Shown one piece after another: positions 1 to 6,026 of a DNA stretch of 6,485 nt. This DNA is from Phycisphaerales bacterium (GTDB lineage Bacteria > Planctomycetota > Phycisphaerae > UBA1845). Both the position numbers and the translations under genes were made by a program. Under the pieces are notes generated by a model that saw only the letters and a list, made by a program, of their open reading frames with translations, searched no databases and was not told the origin of the DNA. Positions within the stretch are counted from its first letter, which is position 1. Every line of letters starts with the position of its first letter. The stretch is from the NCBI GenBank assembly GCA_030612785.1, contig JAUWNF010000199.1:1-6485 (forward strand). Reading direction: 5' to 3'.

Positions 1-29
1 GGGAGAGCGACCTATACGAGTAACGGGCG

Positions 30-54
30 ACCCCGGGGGCAGCGTAGCCGGGGT
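30..54. other. Hairpin in the 5' leader region of the first gene
   Basis: The arms ACCCCGG (30-36) and CCGGGGT (48-54) are perfectly complementary around an 11-base loop. It lies 42 bases before the first start codon, and one frame of the left edge stops at 21-23 (TAA). It could therefore be a terminator of an upstream gene that ends at the window edge, or part of the untranslated leader. No T-run follows it, so a standard intrinsic terminator is not supported. No promoter could be recognised in the first 96 bases. Confidence 0.3.
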
Positions 55-96
55 TCTGATCGGGAGTCTCTTTCGTAAGCACAGGAGGAGTTTGGG

Positions 97-777
97 ATGA
101 AGCAAACATGTCAGACGAGACCCGCCCGCGGCGAGTCTCGAAAGAAGAAGTTGCGGCGCAAACACGCCGCCCAGGCACTGGCCGCCGCGACGGCCATCGC
201 TGGTGGTACGCAGGCCTATGCCTCGCCCGTCCGGTACGTCAACCCGGCCCACGGTGAGACGGGCCACTTTCACTGGCCCGCGCCCTCCGGGATAGACACG
301 AGCATCCTCAACGTGACTTTCCCGCCTTCGGACCAGCCCGTTGACGCCGCCGGCGGGTTTCGGCATTTTATTCCCACCGGCTACACCGACAGAAGCAGGG
401 TGGCGGGACGCGCCGGCGGCCAAATGCAAATCGACGGTAGTGGCTACTTCGTGGCTGGGGTTGACTCCGGTGTACTGATCCCCAGCGGTACCGCATGGGG
501 GTCCGACCAATACATCTACTACCCCGGTTACGGCTCGGAACTGCCGGAAGGCCAGCAGACCTATCTGGGTGTTCGCTTCGATCTGGGTTCGGGGTCGCAA
601 TATGGCTGGATCGGCGTCGTGCGTACCGGCATAGAACTCGACGCCTTCGCGTGGGGCTACGAGACCGAGCCCGGCGTGCCGATCGGGGCGGGTGCTATAC
701 CTGAGCCTGGGACGTTGGCCATGCTGGCCGTGGGTGTAGCCGCGATGGCTGGCCGACGCCGCCGATCGGCTGAGTAG
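97..777 (+). CDS. Exported PEP-CTERM sorting domain protein of unknown function
   Basis: A 226-residue protein probably exported and handled by an exosortase-type sorting system (known for the PEP-CTERM class; no exosortase is in this window). The N-terminus has a basic stretch (residues 10-22) followed by an Ala-rich hydrophobic core (about 24-38), with likely cleavage after AYA at residue 42. The twin-arginine pattern is not canonical. The C-terminus has the full tripartite signal: PEP at 202-204, a hydrophobic segment (206-218) and an Arg cluster (220-223). The middle, rich in Gly, Tyr and aromatic residues, looks like a beta-sandwich. The segment YGWIGVV...FAWGYETEPGVPIGAGA (169-200) is the type of ending often seen just before PEP-CTERM tails in environmental bacteria. 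AGGAGG at 83-88, eight bases before the ATG, fixes the start. No catalytic motif is visible. The product class is secure; its role is unknown. Confidence 0.9.
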   Translation: MKQTCQTRPARGESRKKKLRRKHAAQALAAATAIAGGTQAYASPVRYVNPAHGETGHFHWPAPSGIDTSILNVTFPPSDQPVDAAGGFRHFIPTGYTDRSRVAGRAGGQMQIDGSGYFVAGVDSGVLIPSGTAWGSDQYIYYPGYGSELPEGQQTYLGVRFDLGSGSQYGWIGVVRTGIELDAFAWGYETEPGVPIGAGAIPEPGTLAMLAVGVAAMAGRRRRSAE

Positions 778-1112
778 GAACGAGAACGGCCTCTCGGACA
801 CGGGCGCTGACGCTCAAGCAGACGCTGCCAGCGTCGGATGCGCACCAGCAGCGTTGGGGCTCGTTCGGCAGTAGATCGTTGCGGGGGTAGAACAAGTTGA
901 CTTTGCAACGCGAAGTGCATGGAGTTCCAGACAGCTACACACCACAAAAGATTCCCCATCCCAAGAAACCGTCACAGGTGGCAAGTCTCTCGTCTCAGGT
1001 GAACCGGCTCCTCGGGGAAACCCATTTCTCGTCGGAACCTCGTACCCAACCGGTTTCCGTTCACAGCGATGCCACGAGGGAGCTTCGTAGAGGATTTCGT
1101 GGAGGATAAGGC
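778..1112. other. 335-base intergenic region without a convincing gene
   Basis: This gap lies between the PEP-CTERM gene and the propeller-dockerin gene. The only open frame of note here is a 70-codon TTG-started frame (897-1109). It has no ribosome binding site and a composition unlike a real protein, so it is not called. A short hairpin lies at 821-835 (separate entry). TTGACT at 897-902 resembles a -35 box, but no acceptable -10 box follows at 16-18 bases. A promoter for the downstream gene is expected somewhere here because the gap is long, but none could be pinned down. Confidence 0.5.
821..835 (+). terminator. Possible terminator-like hairpin after the PEP-CTERM gene
   Basis: GACGCT (821-826) and AGCGTC (830-835) form a perfect six-base-pair stem with a three-base loop, 43 bases after the stop codon. 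No T-run follows, so it may only be a 3' end stabiliser or chance in GC-rich DNA. Confidence 0.25.
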
Positions 1113-2765
1113 ATGCAGGTTATGTGGAATCGTTCGTTTGACCGAAGAGGCTCTTTAGCCGGAAAGCGAGCTGCGCTTCCCGCTTGGCTGAGTCTGCTCC
1201 TCTTTGCCCCTCCTGCCCTCGCCGCCACGCCCGTCCTGACCGACTTCTCACTGACCCATTCCTACACCTGTGGGCCGCGGTATTTCCGCTTGCATGGCGC
1301 GGACATCGAGAGCGGCGTGACGATCAAGCTCGTCCAGGCGGGCCAGCCCGACATCGTCGGCTCCGTCGAGCGCAACTACATCGCAGCGGGAGACTTGGTT
1401 GCGGATTACGTGACCGGGACCTTCGACCTGAGCGACGGGACTGCGGGAGGCTTTTGGTCAGTCGAGGCGACCAACCCCGGAGGCGAGAGCGCGACGATGA
1501 CCGACTTCCTCGAAGTCGTGCCCAATTGCCCCCGCGGCGCCGCGGGCGACCTCTACGTCTGCAACTGCGACATGGACAACATCCTTCAGTACGATGGGCT
1601 GACCCGCAGATTTGTGTGTATCTTCGCAGGCCGGCAGCCATTTGGAGACCAGACGGAGCTTGAACGCCCGGAGCGCCTCGCCTGGGCGCCCAACGGCGAG
1701 TTGCTGGTCACCAGCCAGCCCCCCGGATCGCCCGGAGGGGTGGTGATTCGCTATGACGGGAACACGGGCGATTTTCTTGGGTATGTGGTTCCACCACCAG
1801 CCGACGGGAATCGCAAGCCCAGGGGCTTGACCTTCGGCGGACCGAATGGACACCTCTACAATCAAGCGGCGATAGAGGGTGACGACATCATCGCCAAACA
1901 GTACCGTTTCGATCGCGACCTCTCGATCTGGGAATTCGTCAGCGACACGCCGGGGCTGGTCATGACCCCGCCCATGGAGTTCCCTTACCAAGCCAGGTTC
2001 GCGTCCAATGGGAACCTGCTGGTTGTCGGTGGTCATCTCGGTTTTCCGATCCCGACGTTGAGGGAGTATGCCTACAACGCCGGCACCGACACGTACGACC
2101 TCGTTCAAGAGGTGGTGGACGTGGTGGAGAAGACGGGGATTGTGGAGTCGCTAGACGGTCTGTCTTACGATATCGTCGAATCGGACGACCATCAGGTCGG
2201 CCGGTACTCGACGAACCCGTTGGCGCGGCTGAGCACGTTAATCCCCCCCTCACCCTGCCTGTTCCTTTGCCCGGACTGCCCAGGTTTCGACCCATGTTTC
2301 TTCGACGCGATGAACGGGCCTTTCAACTTGCTGTATGCTCCCGACGGCCTTCTCGCCGTGTCGGCCCGTTGGACGCCAGCCCCGGACCCGAGGCCCGGAC
2401 CGGGTTATTCCGGTGTCGGGGGCATCCACGTGTTCGATCCGGTGACGGGCGAGCAACTCAGCATCATCGGCAAGCTGGATTTCTGGGACGGGAAACCCTC
2501 CGATGTGGAGCGGCTGTGGCGTCCGTTCGGGATGGCGTTCAAGCCGATGCCCTGCGACTACGCCAGTGCCGGCGGAGCGTTTGGTGGTGACTGGACCGTG
2601 GATTCAAATGACTTTGAGAAACTTGTCCCATCCCTCCAGGGCCCCAATGCCTGCCCAACAGACGCACACGCCCTGCTGAGCTTCGATGCCGACCGCGATG
2701 GGGACATCGATCTTGCCGATTTCGCCGCGTTTCAACGCTCGTTCGGCTCGTCATTGAGCGACTGA
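1113..2765 (+). CDS. Secreted TIG-like / beta-propeller / dockerin-like protein
   Basis: A 550-residue exported multidomain protein. Residues 1-37 form a signal peptide with probable cleavage after ALA. Residues about 40-137 look like an Ig-fold IPT/TIG-type domain. Residues about 145-477 carry repeats of the NHL or SMP-30-like propeller kind, for example PERLAWAPNGELLVTS (186-201), IRYDGNTGDFLGYVV (212-226), ARFASNGNLLVVGG (294-307) and LLYAPDGLLAVSAR (406-419). Residues 481-550 form a dockerin-like module. Its second EF-hand is clear (DADRDGDIDLAD, 525-536), while the first (about 492-502, around VDSNDF) is degenerate. A four-cysteine insert (C382, C386, C389, C395) interrupts the propeller. 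GGAGG at 1101-1105, seven bases before the ATG, supports this start over the next ATG at 1122. In planctomycetes such tails are common and need not imply a cellulosome. No active-site residues are recognisable, so binding or structural roles are as likely as enzymatic ones. Confidence 0.88.
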   Translation: MQVMWNRSFDRRGSLAGKRAALPAWLSLLLFAPPALAATPVLTDFSLTHSYTCGPRYFRLHGADIESGVTIKLVQAGQPDIVGSVERNYIAAGDLVADYVTGTFDLSDGTAGGFWSVEATNPGGESATMTDFLEVVPNCPRGAAGDLYVCNCDMDNILQYDGLTRRFVCIFAGRQPFGDQTELERPERLAWAPNGELLVTSQPPGSPGGVVIRYDGNTGDFLGYVVPPPADGNRKPRGLTFGGPNGHLYNQAAIEGDDIIAKQYRFDRDLSIWEFVSDTPGLVMTPPMEFPYQARFASNGNLLVVGGHLGFPIPTLREYAYNAGTDTYDLVQEVVDVVEKTGIVESLDGLSYDIVESDDHQVGRYSTNPLARLSTLIPPSPCLFLCPDCPGFDPCFFDAMNGPFNLLYAPDGLLAVSARWTPAPDPRPGPGYSGVGGIHVFDPVTGEQLSIIGKLDFWDGKPSDVERLWRPFGMAFKPMPCDYASAGGAFGGDWTVDSNDFEKLVPSLQGPNACPTDAHALLSFDADRDGDIDLADFAAFQRSFGSSLSD

Positions 2766-2989
2766 CCCTCCAGCCTTTCGCAATGTTCATCCTTGACAGA
2801 GGGTGTAATGGTCCACTCTTGATTCGGAGGTGTCCTTCGCGTTGAGCGCGTCGGGGAACACGGGTTGTCTTCTCGTTTCACGCTCTCGGCGCATACCGAA
2901 CCGGACGGACCTTTCGACCGCCACATCGCCCCTTTTCGATTCGAGCTCCGATCCTGGACCACGACCCGAGTTCGCCGCGCCGGAGGGAA
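2766..2989. other. Intergenic region between convergent genes
   Basis: The propeller-dockerin gene and the minus-strand cluster end towards each other across these 224 bases. A terminator serving one or both directions is expected. The only candidate seen is a six-base-pair pairing, ACCCTC (2765-2770) with GAGGGT (2799-2804), around a 28-base loop and without a T-run, which is too weak to call. No open frame here has a ribosome binding site or protein-like composition. Confidence 0.5.
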
Positions 2990-3787
2990 TCACGGTTCCA
3001 CGAAGGGGCCCGACGCACTGAACAGGCAACCAGGGGCGACCACGATCTTTCCGCTCAACATGCGCACCCCGCCAAGCGTTTCGATCGTGTCGTTGAACTC
3101 CAAGGTCCCGGCTCGGACATCAAAGTGCGCCCCACCGGTGATGGTTGCCCGACTGCCGGGATCGAAGATGATCTTCGCGTTCTCGTGGCCGGTCACCTCG
3201 AACCTGCCGCTGGACTGGGGCCAGATCGCCCCCGAGATTCTGGTTCTCCTGGCCGGGTCGCTCCCGCTGGCCCGGATGGTGCCGTTGTTTTCGATGTCGG
3301 CGATGATGTCCAGCGGTCCCAGGCCGGCGGCGATGAGCCCATCAGTCTTGAGGACGATCCAGGTTCCTCCCGTCTCCGACGCAATGACGCCTCCGGCCCC
3401 GCCGTCGTCGTCCGCGGGGTCACCGACCGTGACCGGGCCGGTGATTTCCAGCGCACCCGCGGCCCGGAGAATGGGCGGGGACTCGCCGTCGTCCGCGTTG
3501 AAACAAAAGACACCCAGGGGCTCGATGAACAGGGTGTTCCTGATCTCCAGCACGGCACCGGCCGCGAGTTCGAGGACGCCGCGATTGGCCACGAAGACCA
3601 GGTTGTAGCTCTGTGTGTCACTGATCACGTGGGTGCAGTCCGCCGGCACAATCAAGACTGTGCCGGTGTCTATGGCGCAGGGTGACCCAGTCGCGCTTGC
3701 CGGAGCACAAAGCACAACGCTGATCAGGAGCACGAAGGTGCACCGGTGCAGCGGTGCGGGGATTGGTCGGTCTGTTACGGTGGACAT
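2990..3787 (-). CDS. P1: secreted beta-repeat protein, third and most diverged paralogue of the array
   Basis: A 265-residue exported protein of unknown function, last in the array in transcription order. Residues 1-32 form a signal peptide (hydrophobic core about 17-28, likely cleavage after ASA). The mature part has the family signature: VFVANRGVLEL (64-74), ADDGE-x2-PILR (98-108), LEITGPVTVGDPADDDGGAGG (113-133, with the Asp-rich loop at 123-129) and GPLDIIADIE (157-166). The short hydrophobic strands with turn-forming Gly/Asp suggest a right-handed beta-solenoid or G8-like fold; this is inference. The C-terminus ends in PFVEP and lacks the TG(A/S)Y(S/T)H ending of the other two. No PEP-CTERM, dockerin or transmembrane tail is present. 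GAGGAG (plus coordinates 3796-3801) lies eight bases before the ATG and fixes the start. No catalytic motif is visible. Confidence 0.87.
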   Translation of the reverse strand: MSTVTDRPIPAPLHRCTFVLLISVVLCAPASATGSPCAIDTGTVLIVPADCTHVISDTQSYNLVFVANRGVLELAAGAVLEIRNTLFIEPLGVFCFNADDGESPPILRAAGALEITGPVTVGDPADDDGGAGGVIASETGGTWIVLKTDGLIAAGLGPLDIIADIENNGTIRASGSDPARRTRISGAIWPQSSGRFEVTGHENAKIIFDPGSRATITGGAHFDVRAGTLEFNDTIETLGGVRMLSGKIVVAPGCLFSASGPFVEP

Positions 3788-3848
3788 GGGCTGCTCTCCT
3801 CAAAGTGTGGCCAAAACTCCGGTCGGCAACAACAAACCGATCGATGCT

Positions 3849-3858
3849 CTCAAACGCC
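3849..3858 (-). repeat. Spacer block copy 1, GGCGTTTGAG
   Basis: On the minus strand this ten-base block reads GGCGTTTGAG and lies 61 bases before the P1 start codon. An identical block lies 63 bases before the P2 start codon. Both spacers also share TGGCCA about 20 bases before the start codon (3808-3813 here). The spacing suggests the spacer was duplicated along with the genes, possibly with a promoter element. Confidence 0.55.
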
Positions 3859-3873
3859 TGCCGGCCGAGGCGT
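3854..3873 (-). terminator. Weak terminator-like hairpin after P2
   Basis: Arms of six bases (plus-strand ACGCCT at 3854-3859 and AGGCGT at 3868-3873) flank an eight-base loop, 58 bases after the P2 stop codon. On the minus strand the stem runs straight into the spacer block and only a TTT follows, so termination efficiency is doubtful. Confidence 0.3.
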
Positions 3874-3931
3874 CTTCGCCCGTGCCGAGCGGATATGGTG
3901 CGTTGTCTGCGTCCGTCCCGATGGAACCCGG

Positions 3932-4472
3932 CTAGTGGCTGTAAGCGCCGGTGAATTTGATGCTGACGCCGTCGTCGATGTCGAAGAACCCCGCCGCCAT
4001 ACTGAAGCCGCCGGCCGTGACATAGTCATTGGTGTCCTTGAACCGCATCCTGGCGCCGTCAGCTACTTTGAGGTCCATCGCGCTGTCCAGATCGAAGGCG
4101 CTGCCACTGTCAAAAAGAACGCGAGCGTTGCTGTGGCCCGACGCTTCGATCAGCCCGGTGGACCCTTCCAGGATTTCGCCGGTGAAGCGGATGCGCCACG
4201 CAGTTGAGCTGGCATTGGCAAGCACCTTGCCGTCAACCTCGATATCGGCGGTGATGTCGAGCGGACCATACTGCGCGGTGATCGTGCCGTCGGCCGTAAG
4301 GATCACCCAGTCGTTGGCCGTTTCCGCTGCGATCGTGCCTCCGGCACCGCCGTCGCCGTCAGCCGGGTCCTCGACCGTGATCGGCCCGGAGATTTCCAGA
4401 CTGTCGGTTGTCCGCAGGATGGGCGCCGTCTCGCCATCGTCCGCGTAGAACCTGAAGACGCCGGAGTTGGCC
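3932..4472 (-). repeat. Long direct repeat, copy in P2
   Basis: This stretch aligns with 4938-5472. Over most of it the two copies are offset by exactly 1,000 bases; the offset becomes 1,006 near the stop codons because P2 has two extra codons. In the counted sample 4141-4260 against 5141-5260, 101 of 120 bases are identical. A 28-base run at 4431-4458 is identical to 5431-5458. It corresponds to the C-terminal two thirds of the proteins. Confidence 0.9.
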
Positions 4473-4756
4473 GGATTCTGGGAATCGGTGTCGATGGTGA
4501 GCGAGTCGCTGATCTCCAGGACCCCGCCGGAGTGAAGTTCGAGAACACCCCCGTTGGCCACGAAGACCACACAGTATGATTCCGTGCCGCTGACGACATG
4601 GGTGCAGCCGTTCGGCACGATCAGGACGCAGCCGTTGATAATGGCGCAGGCCTCAGCGCGGTCGGCGGGCGCGCAGAGAAACAAAACGCCCACCAGGACA
4701 CCAAACGTGAATTGGGACAAACGAGCAAAGCAAAGTTTGGCTGGTGCATCGGACAT
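3932..4756 (-). CDS. P2: secreted beta-repeat protein, middle paralogue of the array
   Basis: A 274-residue exported protein of unknown function. Signal peptide residues 1-36 have a hydrophobic core at about 16-29 and likely cleavage after AEA. The mature start (CAIINGCVLIVP) and the segment THVVSGTESYCVVFVANGGVLEL resemble P1. From about residue 101 it is much closer to P3: FRFYADDGE (101-109), PILRTTDSLEISGPITVEDPAD (112-133), AQYGPLDITADIEVDG (161-176), STGLIEAS (199-206) and a final TGAYSH. A longer reading from 4918 would add 54 residues. It was rejected because it runs through the hairpin and spacer block and has no signal peptide at its front, whereas the chosen ATG is preceded by AAAGGAG eight bases away. 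No anchor or sorting tail and no catalytic motif is seen. Probably a beta-solenoid-like envelope or extracellular protein. Confidence 0.88.
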   Translation of the reverse strand: MSDAPAKLCFARLSQFTFGVLVGVLFLCAPADRAEACAIINGCVLIVPNGCTHVVSGTESYCVVFVANGGVLELHSGGVLEISDSLTIDTDSQNPANSGVFRFYADDGETAPILRTTDSLEISGPITVEDPADGDGGAGGTIAAETANDWVILTADGTITAQYGPLDITADIEVDGKVLANASSTAWRIRFTGEILEGSTGLIEASGHSNARVLFDSGSAFDLDSAMDLKVADGARMRFKDTNDYVTAGGFSMAAGFFDIDDGVSIKFTGAYSH

Positions 4757-4764
4757 GTGGACGG

Positions 4765-4771
4765 CTCCTTT
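4765..4771 (-). promoter_or_regulatory. Ribosome binding site that fixes the P2 start
   Basis: On the minus strand this reads AAAGGAG, eight bases before the ATG at 4756. The P1 and P3 starts have the same spacing to GAGGAG and AAAAGGA respectively. This decides against the longer open frame beginning at 4918. Confidence 0.8.
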
Positions 4772-4819
4772 CAATTGGCCACCAGCGTTTCGGCGGCGAA
4801 GACGACGACTGGCGAGGTC

Positions 4820-4829
4820 CTCAAACGCC
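4820..4829 (-). repeat. Spacer block copy 2, GGCGTTTGAG
   Basis: Identical to the block at 3849-3858 and 63 bases before the P2 start codon. The accompanying TGGCCA is at 4776-4781. The block is absent from the spacer before P3 (5841-6037). Confidence 0.55.
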
Positions 4830-4838
4830 CAGAGGAAG

Positions 4839-4871
4839 GTGCGGGTGGCGACGAGTTGCCGCCACCCGCAC
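4839..4871 (-). terminator. Perfect 12-base-pair hairpin between P3 and P2
   Basis: GTGCGGGTGGCG (4839-4850) and CGCCACCCGCAC (4860-4871) are exact inverted repeats around a nine-base loop. It lies 66 bases after the P3 stop codon and 82 bases before the P2 start. This is the strongest hairpin in the window. No T-run follows on either strand, so it may be a GC-only terminator, an mRNA stabiliser that sets P3 and P2 levels apart, or a protein-binding site. Confidence 0.5.
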
Positions 4872-4937
4872 GCTACGGATTGTTGGTCAGTCCGGGGCGG
4901 ATGCGGTATTGCCCACATCCTCCCCGATCACACCCAC

Positions 4938-5472
4938 CTAATGGGTGTAGGAACCGGTGGATTTGACGCTGACGTCGAGGTCAATGTCGAAGAACCCCGA
5001 TGGCATACTGAAGCCGCCGGACGTGACGTAGTCATCGGTGTCGCTGAACTGCATCCTGGCGCCGTCATCGACCTTGAGGTCAATCGCGTTGTTGAAGGCG
5101 CTGCCGTCGTCAAAATGGACCCGAGCGTTGCTGCTGTCCGATGCCTCGATCAGCCCGGTGGACCCTCCCAGGATTTCCTTGGTGAAGCGAATCCTCCACG
5201 CAGTTGCGCTGGCATTGGCCAGGATCGTGCCATCGACCTCGATGTCGCAGGTGATGTCGAGCGGACCGTACTGGGCGGTGATCGTGCCATCGCTCATCAG
5301 GATCACCCAGTCTGCGGCCGTGTTCGCGTCGATCTTGCCACCGGCACAACCGTCGCTGTCGGCCGGGTCTTCAACCGTAATCGGGCCGGAGATTTCAAGG
5401 CTGGCCGTTGTCCGCAGGATGGGTTGTGTTTCGCCATCGTCCGCGTAGAACCTGAAGATGGCCGTGTTGGCC
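4938..5472 (-). repeat. Long direct repeat, copy in P3
   Basis: Partner of 3932-4472; see that entry for the counted identity. The similarity fades on the upstream side after about 5472, where the P3 N-terminal region differs from that of P2. Confidence 0.9.
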
Positions 5473-5840
5473 GCGACCGAACCATCCACCTGCACAGTCA
5501 GGGTGTCTCTCAGTTTCAGCACGGCGGCGCTTCTCATCTCCAGGATCGCGGGGCTGGAGCCGCTGACCTTCTTGTTGACGGTCAGGTTGGCCGCCTCTTG
5601 GGTGCTGCTGCTGACGTAGATGAGGTCGTCTTCGAGAATCGTGGCCGTATCGCCGGCACGTGGGTAGTCGTCGGCCGCTCGCCAACCACCGTCGTCCACT
5701 TCCCAATTGGCCGCGGTGTCCCATTGACCACTGGCGGTGGCGCTTCGGTAGGTACCTGGATCGGGATCAACCGCATACGCCGTTGCGCCGTTGATGACGA
5801 ACGCCGCGAGGGCGATTGTCAGAATCAATCGAGTTCTCAT
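4938..5840 (-). CDS. P3: secreted beta-repeat protein with an extra N-terminal module
   Basis: A 300-residue exported protein of unknown function, first full member of the array. Signal peptide residues 1-23 end in AYA. Residues about 28-90 form a module missing from P1 and P2. Its SGQWDTAANWEVD (38-50) and YPRAGDTATI (59-68) match the W-x-NW ... P-x-x-GD-x-A-x-I pattern seen at the start of many bacterial beta-helix and autotransporter-associated-repeat proteins. The family core follows: FRFYADDGE (129-137), ILRTTASLEISGPITVEDPADSDG (141-164), AQYGPLDITCDIEVDG (189-204), STGLIEAS (227-234) and a final TGSYTH. AAAAGGA (plus coordinates 5849-5855) lies eight bases before the ATG. No anchor, sorting tail or active site is seen. 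The fold is probably a beta-solenoid; the substrate, if any, is unknown. Confidence 0.88.
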   Translation of the reverse strand: MRTRLILTIALAAFVINGATAYAVDPDPGTYRSATASGQWDTAANWEVDDGGWRAADDYPRAGDTATILEDDLIYVSSSTQEAANLTVNKKVSGSSPAILEMRSAAVLKLRDTLTVQVDGSVAANTAIFRFYADDGETQPILRTTASLEISGPITVEDPADSDGCAGGKIDANTAADWVILMSDGTITAQYGPLDITCDIEVDGTILANASATAWRIRFTKEILGGSTGLIEASDSSNARVHFDDGSAFNNAIDLKVDDGARMQFSDTDDYVTSGGFSMPSGFFDIDLDVSVKSTGSYTH

Positions 5841-5921
5841 TTCTACTATCCTTTTCCTGGAGCATCACCGAAGCCGCGTTATGGCTCGGTTGTCTGCTCG
5901 ATTTCGTTCACTTGATCTCCC

Positions 5922-5938
5922 TCCGGGACGTTCCCGGA
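5922..5938 (-). other. Hairpin in the P3 leader
   Basis: TCCGGGA (5922-5928) and TCCCGGA (5932-5938) form a perfect seven-base-pair stem with a three-base loop, 81 bases before the P3 start codon. No T-run follows. It could be leader RNA structure or an operator-like dyad. Confidence 0.35.
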
Positions 5939-5963
5939 AGGTTCGTTGCTCCTCCCCTCCCCT

Positions 5964-5979
5964 GCGGACCAGCGTCCGC
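5964..5979 (-). other. Second hairpin in the P3 leader
   Basis: GCGGAC (5964-5969) and GTCCGC (5974-5979) form a perfect six-base-pair stem with a four-base loop, 25 bases upstream of the previous hairpin in the direction of P3 transcription. The minus strand then enters a purine-rich GGGGAGGGGAGGAG stretch, which is not a terminator tail. Confidence 0.3.
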
Positions 5980-6004
5980 GAACTACACTTATGTTGCGTC
6001 CACG

Positions 6005-6026
6005 GGCGCCGGGCTTTTCCGACGCC
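6005..6026 (-). terminator. Terminator-like hairpin after the partial gene
   Basis: On the minus strand GGCGTCGG and CCGGCGCC pair over eight positions (one G-T wobble) around the loop AAAAGC, starting 11 bases after the stop codon. A smaller competing hairpin (6024-6038) overlaps the stop codon itself. No T-run follows, so termination is plausible by position only. Confidence 0.4.

Noticed and set aside
2..100. Frame open from the left edge ending in a TGA that overlaps the first start codon (ATGA)
   Set aside because: Only 32 codons are visible and the translation shows no recognisable motif. Another frame stops at 21-23 and fits an upstream gene end equally well, so no partial gene is called.
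897..925. TTGACT as a sigma-70 -35 box
   Set aside because: The best -10 candidates at 16-17 bases match only about three of six consensus positions, no better than chance.
897..1109. 70-codon TTG-started frame between the two plus-strand genes
   Set aside because: No ribosome binding site and no protein-like pattern; it probably is leader or promoter DNA.
1113..2765. Cellulosome component because of the dockerin-like tail
   Set aside because: Planctomycete-type proteins often carry this EF-hand tail without any cohesin partner. No glycoside hydrolase or cohesin domain is present in the window, and the first EF-hand is degenerate.
2865..3608. 247-codon open frame on the plus strand opposite P1
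   Set aside because: It is antisense to a well-supported paralogue, lacks a ribosome binding site, and has a low-complexity Ser/Pro/Ala-rich composition typical of a shadow frame.
3849..4871. CRISPR or phage-variation cassette from the repeated spacer blocks
   Set aside because: There are only two copies about 970 bases apart, each before a gene, with no regular spacers, reverse transcriptase or recombinase.
4757..4918. 54-residue N-terminal extension of P2
   Set aside because: The extension reads through the hairpin and spacer block, has no signal peptide at its front and no ribosome binding site. The internal ATG at 4756 has both a Shine-Dalgarno site and a signal peptide.
2990..5840. Pectate lyase or other polysaccharide lyase identity for P1-P3
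   Set aside because: The beta-repeat look is compatible with such folds, but no catalytic Asp/Lys/Arg pattern or family signature could be recognised.
4554..5915. 453-codon open frame on the plus strand across P2 and P3
   Set aside because: It lies antisense to two genes with signal peptides, Shine-Dalgarno sites and paralogy to each other. It has no ribosome binding site of its own and its translation has no recognisable domain. Long antisense frames are expected in GC-rich DNA.
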